Assembly: GCF_032191465.1 (NCBI RefSeq)
Contig: NZ_JAQOUE010000002.1
Location: forward strand, 248,001 to 312,000
Length of the DNA stretch: 64,000 nucleotides
From: Candidatus Nitronereus thalassa
Lineage (GTDB): Bacteria > Nitrospirota > Nitrospiria > Nitrospirales > UBA8639
Direction of reading: 5' to 3'
Shown here: positions 35,503 to 44,421 of the stretch, one piece after another
Layout of the letters: every line of letters starts with the position of its first letter
Numbering within the stretch: position 1 is the first letter of the stretch
The notes under the pieces: generated by a model
Told to the model about the DNA's origin: nothing
The model's database searches: none
The model's input: only the letters and a program-made list of their open reading frames with translations
Translations under genes and position numbers: made by a program

Positions 35503-37386
35503 ATGGCAGAACAAATTGAAACATTATTAAAGACTTCCACCGTGTACCGCCCCACCGAAAAAACTCTGAGTGAGGCGTATATCAAGGATTATGAAACCGC
35601 ATATAAAGAGTCGATTGCCGACCCTGAAAAATTTTGGGATGGCATCGCCAAGGAATTGGAATGGTTTTCCCCTTGGAATCAAGTATTGGAATGGAAATAC
35701 CCATGGGCCAAATGGTTTCTCGGCGGAAAGTGCAACATCTCCTACAATTGCCTGGATCGGCACGTCAACAGTTGGCGCAAGAACAAGGTTGCGGTCATCT
35801 GGGTCGGAGAAAAAGGCGAGGAACGGATTTTCACCTATGCCGAACTCTCTCGACAGGTAAATCGTTGTGCAAATGCCCTAAAATCCATCGGGCTCAAAAA
35901 AGGCGATGTGGTCACCATTTATCTCCCAAAAATTCCCGAGCAAATTATCGCGATGTTAGCCTGCGCTCGAATCGGCGTCATTCACTCCGTTATTTACTCA
36001 GGGTTTAGTGCCCCGGCTTTAGAATCGCGCATCAAGGATGCCAACGCCAAAATGATCATTACCGCTGACTGTGGTTACGATCGCGGGAAAAGTATCGATC
36101 TCAAAAAAGTTGTCGACGAGGCAGTATCAAAAAGTCCAAGCATTGAAAAAATGGTCGTCGTGCGGCGAGAAAAACCTGGCAATACTCTCAAAGAGAATGA
36201 AATCGATTGGGAAGAATGGATGGAGGGACAATCCACCAACTGCGAAGCCGAACAATTGGACTCCGAAACACCGCTGTATTTCCTGTACACCTCCGGAACC
36301 ACCGGCAAACCTAAGGGCGTGGTGCATGTACACGGTGGTTATATGGTCGGCACCTACATTACTACGAAATATATTTTCGATCTCAAGGATGAAGATGTGT
36401 ACTTCTGCGTAGCCGATCCAGGTTGGGTTACCGGACACAGTTATATCGTTTACGGTCCGTTGCTCAATGGCGCCACCGTGTTGACCGCCGAAGGCAAACC
36501 CGACTACCCCAATCCAGGACGCTGGTGGGACCTCATTTCAAAATATGGCGTATCGATTTTTTATACAACCCCTACGGCCATTCGTTTACTCATGAAGTAT
36601 GGCGAAGATTGGCCTGGAAAATACGATCTCTCCTCCTTACGTGTGCTCGGCTCAGTGGGAGAACCCATTAACCCCGAAGCATGGGAATGGTTTCATCGCG
36701 TAACAGGTGGAGACAAACCTATCATGGATACCTGGTGGCAAACAGAGACCGGATCAATTCTCGTGAGCCCACTACCCTGCGTGCCGCTCAAACCTGGGTC
36801 TGCTACCCGACCCTTCTTAGGCATTGAAGCGGATGTGGTGGATAAAGAAGGCAACAGCATCGGCACCGGTGGGGGATTCGCCGTCATCAAAAAACCTTGG
36901 CCCTCGATGATGCGCACGATTCACAAAGACCCGGATCGTTACCTTGGATACTGGAATAACATCCCTAACTGCTATACCGCAGGCGACGTGTGTCACAAAG
37001 ATGAAGACGGCTATTTCTGGTTCATGGGCCGGGCGGATGATGTAGTCAAAGTCGCGGGCAATCGAATCGGCACCGCAGAAGTGGAAAGTGCGTTAGTGAG
37101 TCATGATGCAGTCGTTGAAGCCGCCGTTATCGGCAAACCACATAAAACCGCCGGGGAGATGATCAAAGCCTTTGTGATATTAAAGCAGGGACAAACCGAA
37201 AGTTCAGAACTGATTAAGAACCTGAAGGCGCATGTCCAAACCGAACTCGGAAAAATTGCCGTTCCACGAGAAATCGATATCGTCACCTCGCTGCCAAAAA
37301 CCCGGTCAGGAAAAATCATGCGCCGCGTCCTAAAAGCGAAAGAACTCGGCCAAGACCCCGGTGACATTTCGACATTAGAAGAATAG
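35503..37386 (+). CDS. acs: acetyl-CoA synthetase (AMP-forming)
   Basis: Converts acetate, ATP and CoA to acetyl-CoA through acetyl-AMP. 627 residues with all adenylation motifs: YTSGTTGKPKGVVH (P-loop), MDTWWQTETGSILVSPLP, GYFWFMGRADDVVKVAGNRI (hinge) and the C-terminal lysine in LPKTRSGKIMRR, the site regulated by acetylation in other bacteria. The W in DTWWQTE favours acetate over longer acids. GNRIG replaces the common GHRLG. Monocistronic with a strong terminator; no acetylase gene nearby. Related propionate ligases are possible. Confidence 0.9.
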   Translation: MAEQIETLLKTSTVYRPTEKTLSEAYIKDYETAYKESIADPEKFWDGIAKELEWFSPWNQVLEWKYPWAKWFLGGKCNISYNCLDRHVNSWRKNKVAVIWVGEKGEERIFTYAELSRQVNRCANALKSIGLKKGDVVTIYLPKIPEQIIAMLACARIGVIHSVIYSGFSAPALESRIKDANAKMIITADCGYDRGKSIDLKKVVDEAVSKSPSIEKMVVVRREKPGNTLKENEIDWEEWMEGQSTNCEAEQLDSETPLYFLYTSGTTGKPKGVVHVHGGYMVGTYITTKYIFDLKDEDVYFCVADPGWVTGHSYIVYGPLLNGATVLTAEGKPDYPNPGRWWDLISKYGVSIFYTTPTAIRLLMKYGEDWPGKYDLSSLRVLGSVGEPINPEAWEWFHRVTGGDKPIMDTWWQTETGSILVSPLPCVPLKPGSATRPFLGIEADVVDKEGNSIGTGGGFAVIKKPWPSMMRTIHKDPDRYLGYWNNIPNCYTAGDVCHKDEDGYFWFMGRADDVVKVAGNRIGTAEVESALVSHDAVVEAAVIGKPHKTAGEMIKAFVILKQGQTESSELIKNLKAHVQTELGKIAVPREIDIVTSLPKTRSGKIMRRVLKAKELGQDPGDISTLEE

Positions 37387-37392
37387 AACATC

Positions 37393-37440
37393 AAAAAAAA
37401 TGGCGAGCGGCATTTCTAAAAGCCACTCGCCATTTTTTCT
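37393..37440. terminator. bidirectional terminator between acs and the four-Cys membrane protein gene
   Basis: AAAATGGCGAG..GGC and GCC..CTCGCCATTTT form a long stem with a 10-base loop, flanked by A-rich sequence on the left and TTTTTT on the right, so it can end transcripts from both convergent genes. Confidence 0.85.
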
Positions 37441-37520
37441 TCGAACCCTCTACCTATCAGCCATCGACACCCGAAAGAAAGCAAAAACTTTCAGTCCATA
37501 ACTCAAGACTCTTTAGCCAA

Positions 37521-38087
37521 TCAACCTCCCTGTTTAGTTTGCCCTTTTAGGCCTAATTGGGCCAAAGTCTTCCCGGCGCATTCAGGACAATAACTATGTG
37601 TAAACTGGGTGTTGGAATGCTGCCCGATATACACTTCCAGCTGTTGCCAGAGGCCTTGCTGATCGCGAATCTTCTTGCACTGGGCACAAATGGGAAGGAA
37701 GGACTCAAGAACTTTGATTTCCGAGAGCGATTTGCGCAAAGCCTCTGTGACCTCCCGCTCCCGATCGAGTAAGTCTCTCACCTTTGCGAGGGCCCACCCA
37801 ATGGCCAGGAACGACACGAGGCGAATCAGAGAGTTCCAAACGAAGATACCCCATGACGAGTAGGCATGCCCATCATGAAAATCCGCAACAAACCAAACTA
37901 CGGCGCTGAATAACGCAAGACCAACGGCTCCCAAAAGGCCGAAGAACCACGCACCAACCGACACGGGTAAAAAGTACAACGCAAAAAAGGCTAACTCATA
38001 ACCCGTAAGCCAATCGAGAATTCCCACAACCACTACGGAAATGATAGACACTACCCCCCACACCCACAATGGCAACTTATTTTTCAT
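37521..38087 (-). CDS. membrane protein with four-Cys signalling tail, no kinase
   Basis: About 188 residues from ATG at 38087 (AAGGGA upstream). Three or four membrane helices fill residues 5-103 (VVSIISVVVVGILDW, LAFFALYFLPVSVGAWFFGL, VGLALFSAVVWFVADF, LIRLVSFLAIGWAL). A helical linker leads to SFLPICAQCKKIRDQQG and FTHSYCPECAGK. Cys134, Cys137, Cys167 and Cys170 form a CXXC-CXXC set that could bind zinc. The same tail ends many histidine kinases and response regulators; here no kinase or receiver is attached. A sensor or adaptor role is inferred. Confidence 0.75.
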   Translation of the reverse strand: MKNKLPLWVWGVVSIISVVVVGILDWLTGYELAFFALYFLPVSVGAWFFGLLGAVGLALFSAVVWFVADFHDGHAYSSWGIFVWNSLIRLVSFLAIGWALAKVRDLLDREREVTEALRKSLSEIKVLESFLPICAQCKKIRDQQGLWQQLEVYIGQHSNTQFTHSYCPECAGKTLAQLGLKGQTKQGG

Positions 38088-38346
38088 GATGTGTTTCCCT
38101 TGGGAAAATGAAATAGATGCCGAACAATGGCCAAATGCCACGGGCTAACAATATTGAGATGGATACGTTCGTCGTTGGAATTTTACCACGCTTGGAGGGG
38201 AGGATGCTGTCGGAAGGTAGCTGCTTTTTCTGGCAACACACCACCATCAACGGTCGGTAATTCGTGCAGATGTTCCTACGCCATTGATGATGCAGTCAGT
38301 TAATAGAAGTCTATTAGTTCCTCATTCGTATTTAGGGAATGGCATA

Positions 38347-39270
38347 CTACTCACTCAACACATAAAACCGAGTAGATAGCGTTTTACCGTCCGGAAAGCG
38401 ATCAAAGCTCCCCATGGCATCGCCCAATTTGGACAGGCGTGCGTCGGGTTGTGGATGCGTCTTGAACAAGAGGGAAACACTACTATCCTTGGCACTCACA
38501 TGCCCAATTTCTTGTAACACGACAGGCAATCCGTAGGAGTCATACCCGGCTCGTGTTGCTAACACAACACCGATTCGGTCAGCCTCGTATTCGGCATCCT
38601 TATCCAAGCCCCGCGCCATGATTTCCGCACCGTTTCCGATTAAATGTTGAATGGCTTCATCCCCGGTCTTGTTCCCGACACGGCCAAGCTTGCTGGATAA
38701 CAGACGACTTCCTAGATCAAGGGCTTTGCTTTTCTTGAGCACGGTCAAATGGTGCTGTTTAATCACGTGGCCAATTTCATGTCCAAGCACGCCTGCCAAT
38801 TCGGCTTCGTTGTTCAATTTCCTGTAGAGCCCTTTGGTAAGAAAAATGAATCCACCGGGCGCCGCAAACGCATTAATGTCCTCACTCTCCAACACCCCGA
38901 ACGACCACGGCAAATCGTTCCGTCCACTCTGAAGCGCCACCCACATGCCTACTTTATTGACGTACCGCTGGAGAGATTCATCAGGCACGAGTGGGGCAGC
39001 GCCAAGAAGCCTCCCGGCGATTTCCTGTCCGATGGCAATTTCCTCTTCTACAGATGTCCCCTTGAGCAACCCTGCCACATCAGTAAGCGATGGTGGATTT
39101 TTCGCTTTCTGATCCTGAGAGGATGGAGGCGACTTTTCCTTTTTGAGAATTGTGGATAGATCTTCCTTTTTGTCGAGTTTCTTGAGCACCTCGCCAAAGT
39201 CGAAGGCGTAGGAAAAATTTACTGTGATGGCCATGATGAGAAGTCCGATACCTATGGCAATTGATCGCAT
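38347..39270 (-). CDS. periplasmic M48-family metalloprotease (BepA/Oma1-like)
   Basis: About 307 residues from ATG at 39270; the longer upstream frame lacks a signal. A signal peptide (IAIGIGLLIMAITVNFSYA) is followed by a Lys-rich stretch, then the M48 core: NAFAAPGGFIFLTKGL, HEIGHVIKQHH (zinc ligands His164 and His168, catalytic Glu165) and EYEADRIGV with Glu227 as the likely third ligand. BepA-type enzymes clear misfolded outer-membrane proteins. No TPR domain is present. Third gene of the CHASE2-SH3-M48 operon. Confidence 0.88.
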   Translation of the reverse strand: MRSIAIGIGLLIMAITVNFSYAFDFGEVLKKLDKKEDLSTILKKEKSPPSSQDQKAKNPPSLTDVAGLLKGTSVEEEIAIGQEIAGRLLGAAPLVPDESLQRYVNKVGMWVALQSGRNDLPWSFGVLESEDINAFAAPGGFIFLTKGLYRKLNNEAELAGVLGHEIGHVIKQHHLTVLKKSKALDLGSRLLSSKLGRVGNKTGDEAIQHLIGNGAEIMARGLDKDAEYEADRIGVVLATRAGYDSYGLPVVLQEIGHVSAKDSSVSLLFKTHPQPDARLSKLGDAMGSFDRFPDGKTLSTRFYVLSE

Positions 39271-39289
39271 TGCATATCCCTTTCTACTA

Positions 39290-39802
39290 TTACTTTCCAG
39301 CAGAATTTTCGAGAAGTTCCACCCGCAGTGATTGCAGCCCACCTTCTTTGGCAAACGATTGGGACTCCTGAACCGATGTGGCATACGTTTTGAGTTTGGA
39401 GAATTCTTGGGCATTATACGTGGCGCCCTTCAACTCTTCTTCGCTTAAGCCACGGACACCGGTGGCAGCCACCACATTGCCTTTCCCAGATCGGCCAGTG
39501 GCCAATCCCAAGACGCCAGAGGCTTCAGTGACGGCCGAAGTTTTTCCAGCGGATGCGCCACGACGGACAAACAGCATTCGCACCCACCCCGTTTTCCCCT
39601 TGGCGGTGACCTGCAACCATCCACCCTTTCTCCTTCCGATGTCGACCGAATCCCCAGCCTTCAAGGATGCAATCTCTCGAGCATCGGCAAACGGTTCATT
39701 CAGCACCTTACAGCTTCTCACAGCCACACCACTTTCAGCCGCCAAAGCGGAAATGGAATACCCTACACACATGAACAATAGGAACCCTAACAGCCACCTC
39801 AT
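39290..39802 (-). CDS. exported bacterial SH3-domain protein
   Basis: About 170 residues from ATG at 39802 with AAGGAGG upstream. A signal peptide ends near residue 22. One SH3_3-type domain spans about 24-82 (VAVRSCKVLNEPFADAREIA, IGRRKGGWLQVTAKGKTGWV). The rest is Gly/Ser/Ala-rich and then helical. SH3b domains usually bind peptidoglycan or peptides. It sits between the CHASE2 and M48 genes, 19 bases before the latter. Confidence 0.8.
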   Translation of the reverse strand: MRWLLGFLLFMCVGYSISALAAESGVAVRSCKVLNEPFADAREIASLKAGDSVDIGRRKGGWLQVTAKGKTGWVRMLFVRRGASAGKTSAVTEASGVLGLATGRSGKGNVVAATGVRGLSEEELKGATYNAQEFSKLKTYATSVQESQSFAKEGGLQSLRVELLENSAGK

Positions 39803-39880
39803 CGTTCGATACCTCCTTACCACTCTAATCAACTTACTTCGCCTTTCGCAGCAACCACACGAGGTAGACTCCCGTTTCAT

Positions 39881-41578
39881 TCAGGAGACCTGCCGCGTTT
39901 CCTGTTCTCTCAAATCGAGCATGCTCTTCATCACCAGGTGTTGCCATGCTTGAATCCGTCCCTTTTCCTGGCCATAGGGCAAAGCCCCCTGACAAAAGCC
40001 AATGCGCCAAACACGATGCTCCTTTGCACAAAGTGCTTGGGCCTCTTCCTGAACCAACGCACGCGTGGTGTTCCCATCGGTCCTGGGCACCCATTGACCA
40101 TTCTTCACGGCACTCTCCACATAGTATATCAAGAACATGTCATGATAGGCTCTGCCGATTCCCGCGGGCTTGCGGGGAAACGCCTCGACTGTGAATCCAG
40201 GCTTTCGATTATTCAGATCGCGCTTAAAAGCAGTGAGAAAGTGGGATTCTGAAGCTTCCGGTAAATCCTCGACATGGAGCACCATGATTTCAGCATGCTG
40301 CCATCCGTCAACACCTTCTTCGACATTGAGCCAGACATATTTCTCCATGAGTGTGGCTTCGGCATAGGCATACACCCGTGCAAGGGAAAAATAAATCAAC
40401 CCGGTGGTGATAGGCGCCGTCAGATCCACATAAAACGTGGAAAAGTTCAGACTGGCAAAGGTGACCCCAATCAAACCAGCTTGCGAACTCGCAAAAATGC
40501 CATCAATCCACTTCCGGTTCACGCCCGTCATAAACGCAAAGGCCGTTCCCCAAATAAGACCCAGAGCCAATAAAGTAAACATCCAGGGATTTTTCACCTG
40601 CGTGATCCAATCCCCGTTTTTCAGATTATCGATGGCGGTCGCCAGGATTTCCACGCCAGGATGAATGCGTGCCATAGGTGTCGGTTTCGTATCAAACAGG
40701 GCTGAAGCCGTAGATCCAATGATGACAATCTTGCTGGTAAATTCGTTAGAAGGCCGCTGGCGGTCACGACGCAAGAAGTCCTGGAATACTTCGCTGAAAC
40801 GAACGGATTGAAAGGCTCCAGGTTTCCCGCGCCAATTTAAAAAGACATCCTGTTTTTGGGGTAATGTCCATCCCTGCGTATCGCCAATCTTCGCCGGCAA
40901 CGACGGAATGCGCCACCCATGGTGATTTCGGAAAATGGGATACTGCCGAACAATACCGTCCCGATCAGGATAGACATTGTTTGTACCGATTCTGCCGCTG
41001 GCCAAAATCCCCGAAAAGGAAGGCAAGACCACGGCCATACCTTTGTCTAACTGCGATTGACCTGGGATAGTGCCCATACCAGGTATCATCCCAGGAGTAA
41101 CTTGGCTGGCATCATCATTCTGTGGAGCCAATCGCAGCATGGGGAAAAAAGTGTTGGGCCACATTCCCACCACCTCATTGAAATATGCATCTGAGTCCGG
41201 GTTGTAGATATCCGGATCGCTGAACAAAATATCAAACACCACAGCCTCAGGTTCTTGTTCCTGAAGGATTTCCAGAAATTCCGCGAACACCTGGCGTGGC
41301 CAAGGCCATCGCCCATAGTCCGTCGCCATGGCGGCCAGGCTTCCTTCGTCGATATCAATAATCACAATGTTCGAATCAGCCTGGTGAAAGAGCAGACGAT
41401 TTTTCATGATGACATCGAAAGTTTTCAACTTCATCCCGCTGACCAATTGGGTAGACCCGGCATCCAGGATTACCAGCAGGCTACAGAACACGGCTAGATA
41501 AAGATAAAACCGCCCCTTGGACCTGGTCACATAGCGGTAGCCGATCTGAATGAGTTTTTCCACGGAAGAATGCTTCAT
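39881..41578 (-). CDS. CHASE2-domain membrane protein with non-cyclase C-terminus
   Basis: 565 residues. One N-terminal helix (YLYLAVFCSLLVILDAG) leads to an extracytoplasmic CHASE2 sensor (about 45-325; NIVIIDIDEGSLAAM, then GRWPWPRQVFAEFL and AVVFDILFSDPD). Three helices follow (WMFTLLALGLIWGTAFAF and two more, to about 415). CHASE2 proteins usually end in an adenylate cyclase or kinase. Here the last 150 residues (YVWLNVEEGVDGWQHAE, ALCAKEHRVWRIGFC) show neither cyclase nor kinase motifs. First gene of the CHASE2-SH3-M48 operon. Confidence 0.82.
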   Translation of the reverse strand: MKHSSVEKLIQIGYRYVTRSKGRFYLYLAVFCSLLVILDAGSTQLVSGMKLKTFDVIMKNRLLFHQADSNIVIIDIDEGSLAAMATDYGRWPWPRQVFAEFLEILQEQEPEAVVFDILFSDPDIYNPDSDAYFNEVVGMWPNTFFPMLRLAPQNDDASQVTPGMIPGMGTIPGQSQLDKGMAVVLPSFSGILASGRIGTNNVYPDRDGIVRQYPIFRNHHGWRIPSLPAKIGDTQGWTLPQKQDVFLNWRGKPGAFQSVRFSEVFQDFLRRDRQRPSNEFTSKIVIIGSTASALFDTKPTPMARIHPGVEILATAIDNLKNGDWITQVKNPWMFTLLALGLIWGTAFAFMTGVNRKWIDGIFASSQAGLIGVTFASLNFSTFYVDLTAPITTGLIYFSLARVYAYAEATLMEKYVWLNVEEGVDGWQHAEIMVLHVEDLPEASESHFLTAFKRDLNNRKPGFTVEAFPRKPAGIGRAYHDMFLIYYVESAVKNGQWVPRTDGNTTRALVQEEAQALCAKEHRVWRIGFCQGALPYGQEKGRIQAWQHLVMKSMLDLREQETRQVS

Positions 41579-41700
41579 GGATTATCAGCTTACCTTACTT
41601 CCAAAAGATCAGAAAGGGCTGAATCGTCTAACGCTAGAGGAAAGACTCAGGATAAACTCCGCAAGTTCCTAAGCCATTATATTCAGGGTTGAGCGGAGGG

Positions 41701-41762
41701 AGCCCATGGGGCTGCGCACGGAAACCCATGGTTTTAAGCACTTTTGCCGAAACAATCATGCC
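41701..41762 (+). repeat. interspersed repeat, copy A (62 bases)
   Basis: This intergenic block aligns without gaps to 52390-52451 at about 42 of 62 positions, with a fully shared 15-base core CTTTTGCCGAAACAA. It lies between the CHASE2 operon and the zinc-finger gene. In copy B the core is part of a perfect hairpin; here the right arm has diverged. Confidence 0.6.
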
Positions 41763-41840
41763 GGAGAACGCCTATCTAATAATACACGTTAACAGCATAC
41801 GCCAAGGTTAAGCGTGCAAAACCAGGACGCGACTAATTTT

Positions 41841-42128
41841 CTATTTTACGATCTTGTGTGGATTTCTGTTTGGGCAGGATTTATCACTGCACCGATTGGG
41901 GATGGTTTTTGTGCCCTTCACCATGAGGGCGCCACATTTATTTCCATTTCGAACATATTGGCACTTCTTCCCTGTCGGACACGTTTCAACGTAGAAATTG
42001 CACCCTTTGGTTGTGCATCGATAAATTGGACCAAAACGTCCACGTGCTGGATCAAGTGTTCCTTTTCGACATTCAGTGCATTTCACCCCCGTCGGTTCCA
42101 AATCACGCAACCTACATTCTTTCGCCAT
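41841..42128 (-). CDS. stand-alone topoisomerase-type zinc-finger protein
   Basis: 95 residues with a ribosome-binding site (AAAGGTGA) before ATG at 42128. Cys17, Cys20, Cys38 and Cys43 (CTEC, then IYRCTTKGC) form a C4 zinc ribbon around GRFGPIYRC, the pattern of the C-terminal fingers of topoisomerase I. A second half-conserved finger uses Cys56, Cys65, Cys80 and Cys85. There is no catalytic domain, so it may bind DNA or assist topoisomerase. It could be a detached finger from a topA gene elsewhere. Confidence 0.75.
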   Translation of the reverse strand: MAKECRLRDLEPTGVKCTECRKGTLDPARGRFGPIYRCTTKGCNFYVETCPTGKKCQYVRNGNKCGALMVKGTKTIPNRCSDKSCPNRNPHKIVK

Positions 42129-42248
42129 TATTCACCTTTCCAACAGGAAATGCCCTGCCCCCCAGCAGGGGAGCTTCAACGTTCGTGAAAATTTACACAT
42201 TGAAAAAAAGAAATTTTGAGTGTTTGTGGTCAGACGCCAGAGGAGGTT

Positions 42249-43070
42249 CTATCGAAGGTCCTCATCTTCAGCATTGGAGTCCACCTCCTGCAAAATACTT
42301 TTAGCCAACTCGACCACTTCGGGATCAGAGTCATGCAAGGCATTTTGCAAGATGGTTTTGGCGGCTTCTTCGTCGCGGGAGGCCAGCACCACAATGGCTT
42401 CCATACGCCGTTCGGGATTGGGATCGTCGGTCACCATTTTCGCAATTTGATCGATGGGAAGAGGGCCTTCGGTTTCCCCTAACAATTCCAAAGCCAATTC
42501 GCGCACCTCTGGGCTTTGATCGTTCAAAGCATCTGCAAGGGTCGATATGGCGATTTCTTCATTCTCGTTACTCAGTAATTCTAATGCCGTGGCCCTTGCC
42601 TCCGGATCCTTACCATGAAGAGCCTGATATCGAAGATCTTCCCCAGAAATTTCCGGCTGTTCTTCTAGTTCTTGCGGAGGCGTCTCTTGCTTTCGTTCTC
42701 GCCACTGCCCACTTTTTGGAGACTCACCCCGCGCCCACACATAGAGGTCGCGATCGGTCAGCACATAATTTGTATTGGCAAGCAGTTTAGCCAAACCTTC
42801 ACGAAAAGGAACATCCTTCAGGGTCAAGGTCACAAGCATCTTTTCAAGATCCGGATCCACATGGCTGGTGAGCAATAAGATTTGTGTGACTCGCTCTACC
42901 ACTTCCACCAAAAGCGCATCATGCACGTGCATGGTCAGGTGATCCTGTATCACTTCAATATTCATTTCAGATGCCGCGGCATACACCATGCCCTCCCGGC
43001 TGGTAATCCCCCAAACCACCGCCGTCACCAGCAGGCAAAGACTCATCGATTGTAATAGTTTCTTATTCAT
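42249..43070 (-). CDS. exported STN-like plus HEAT-repeat protein
   Basis: About 273 residues from ATG at 43070, with a signal peptide (LLQSMSLCLLVTAVVWGI). Residues about 35-110 resemble the secretin/TonB short N-terminal domain (LTLKDVPFREGLAKLLANTN, YVLTDRDLYVWAR). Residues about 145-260 are four HEAT-like repeats (ARATALELLSN, VRELALELLGET, RMEAIVVLASRDEE, VVELAKSILQE). It resembles periplasmic partners of pili or secretion systems, but no such genes are nearby. Confidence 0.72.
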   Translation of the reverse strand: MNKKLLQSMSLCLLVTAVVWGITSREGMVYAAASEMNIEVIQDHLTMHVHDALLVEVVERVTQILLLTSHVDPDLEKMLVTLTLKDVPFREGLAKLLANTNYVLTDRDLYVWARGESPKSGQWRERKQETPPQELEEQPEISGEDLRYQALHGKDPEARATALELLSNENEEIAISTLADALNDQSPEVRELALELLGETEGPLPIDQIAKMVTDDPNPERRMEAIVVLASRDEEAAKTILQNALHDSDPEVVELAKSILQEVDSNAEDEDLR

Positions 43071-43391
43071 GGGAGGTTTCTCTTTGCCCAAACAAGGCTT
43101 GTTACGCAAGAACCATTGCAGAATCCACCTCTTCTCAGATAAGGCTGATTCTACCATTATCGATGCGCACCCGACATCCCCTCATTCTTCGGATACCTGA
43201 CAAATGCTTATAACAACATTGCTTTTGGGTGTTTAAGCCAGAGCAATTTTTTTTGGAACACTACAAGCAACAACCAGGTCTAAGATTGTGCCTTCTTAGG
43301 TAATGAGCAAAAAAACCGACGAATAAAGATTTCCTATCAAAGGCAGGCTGAAGACTTTCGAATCAGGCGATAGGCAGAAGAGAGTTTATTT
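43071..43391. other. 321-base intergenic region
   Basis: No gene or clear regulatory element seen between the STN-HEAT gene and the small membrane protein gene that ends at 43392. The minus-strand promoter of the former should lie here. Confidence 0.45.
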
Positions 43392-43538
43392 TTAGCGTTT
43401 CTTCACCATGGGCTCACAGGTCACCCAGGTGGCACAACTCCATTCATAGAATTGCACGATTAGCCAAAGGGTCAGAGGAATGGCGACGGCCACAAACATG
43501 GCAAAGAGTAAGGCGCGTACTGGAACAGAAAGTTTCAT
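43392..43538 (-). CDS. small single-span membrane protein (48 residues)
   Basis: Minus-strand ATG at 43538 to TAA at 43392. The product has a basic N-terminus (MKLSVPVR), one strongly hydrophobic helix (ALLFAMFVAVAIPLTLWLIV) and a short outside tail with two cysteines (SCATWVTC). This composition is hard to obtain by chance. It lies 59 bases after ribE on the same strand and may be the last gene of that operon. No good ribosome-binding site is seen. Function unknown. Confidence 0.6.
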   Translation of the reverse strand: MKLSVPVRALLFAMFVAVAIPLTLWLIVQFYEWSCATWVTCEPMVKKR

Positions 43539-43597
43539 TTTAGATTAGGATATGAACAGTCTACCGAGGAAGGATGAAAGACAGGCATTCTCCACAA

Positions 43598-44254
43598 TTA
43601 GAGCAGCCCCCGTTTTTCCAAATATTCCCGGTCAATGATCGTCGTTGGTTTTTGCGGGAGTTGTCCGGCATTTTGCATCAACCGCTCTACATACTTTCCA
43701 ATTAAATCCGCTTCTAAATTTACAGATTCGCCAGGTTGTTTGATGCCAAGCGTCGTCACCTTGGCCGTATGAGGAATAATCGCCACAGACACTGACTTTT
43801 CCGTAACCTGGTTAATCGTCAGGCTCACGCCATCAATAGTGATTGATCCTTTTGGAATACAGTAGCGCAGAATATTGTCCGGGGCTTCAAACATCAGCAG
43901 CGTCGCATTACCCTCTGGTTGGCGTTCTCGCAGAATGCCAATCCCTTCAACATGCCCAGAAACCAGATGCCCGCCGATTCGGTCATTCAACTTCATGGCC
44001 CGTTCGAGATTGACGGGTGCCCCCGCTGTTAAACTTCCAATATTCGTCACGTTCAACGTCTCAGTCGAAACATCGACCACAAAATCTCGGTCGTTCACAT
44101 CAGCTGCGGTTAAACACACCCCTGAGACACTCACACTTTCTCCAAGTTTCAGACCTTCTAATATCGTCTCAGCAAAAATGGCTAGCCGAGCCCCACTCAA
44201 GTTGCGGTCGAAAGATTTGACCACTCCCATTTCTTCAACAATCCCGCTAAACAT
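43598..44254 (-). CDS. ribE: riboflavin synthase alpha subunit
   Basis: Dismutates two 6,7-dimethyl-8-ribityllumazines to riboflavin. About 218 residues from ATG at 44254 (MFSGIVEEMG, the canonical N-terminus). Two lumazine-binding barrels are seen: SVSVSGVCLTAADV and NLERAMKLNDRIGGHLVSGHVEG in the first, SITIDGVSLTINQV and IPHTAKVTTLG in the second. The start overlaps the stop of a 46-residue membrane protein gene. Other rib genes are not in the window. Confidence 0.95.
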   Translation of the reverse strand: MFSGIVEEMGVVKSFDRNLSGARLAIFAETILEGLKLGESVSVSGVCLTAADVNDRDFVVDVSTETLNVTNIGSLTAGAPVNLERAMKLNDRIGGHLVSGHVEGIGILRERQPEGNATLLMFEAPDNILRYCIPKGSITIDGVSLTINQVTEKSVSVAIIPHTAKVTTLGIKQPGESVNLEADLIGKYVERLMQNAGQLPQKPTTIIDREYLEKRGLL

Positions 44255-44387
44255 CCCGATGTTCCTTTTTATTTTTATCCACAAAGACCATCTTCACGAC
44301 CCAAAAAAACACCGCAATCAACACGACCACGCCACAAGCCGCGAGTACCCCAATTACCACATCACCGGAGGTCATTGCCTCTTCCAT
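44247..44387 (-). CDS. small single-span membrane protein (46 residues)
   Basis: Minus-strand ATG at 44387 to TAG at 44247. The product has one hydrophobic helix (VVIGVLAACGVVVLIAVFFW) and a charged cytoplasmic tail (DKNKKEHRDV). The last codons overlap the ribE start (GATGTTTAG contains both), so translation is probably coupled. AAGGA lies 9 bases before the start. It lies between an MFS gene and ribE; a link to either is inferred only. Confidence 0.65.
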   Translation of the reverse strand: MEEAMTSGDVVIGVLAACGVVVLIAVFFWVVKMVFVDKNKKEHRDV

Positions 44388-44421
44388 CTCGCCCAATCCT
44401 TTCTTTCCCCCAAAAGCCAGG

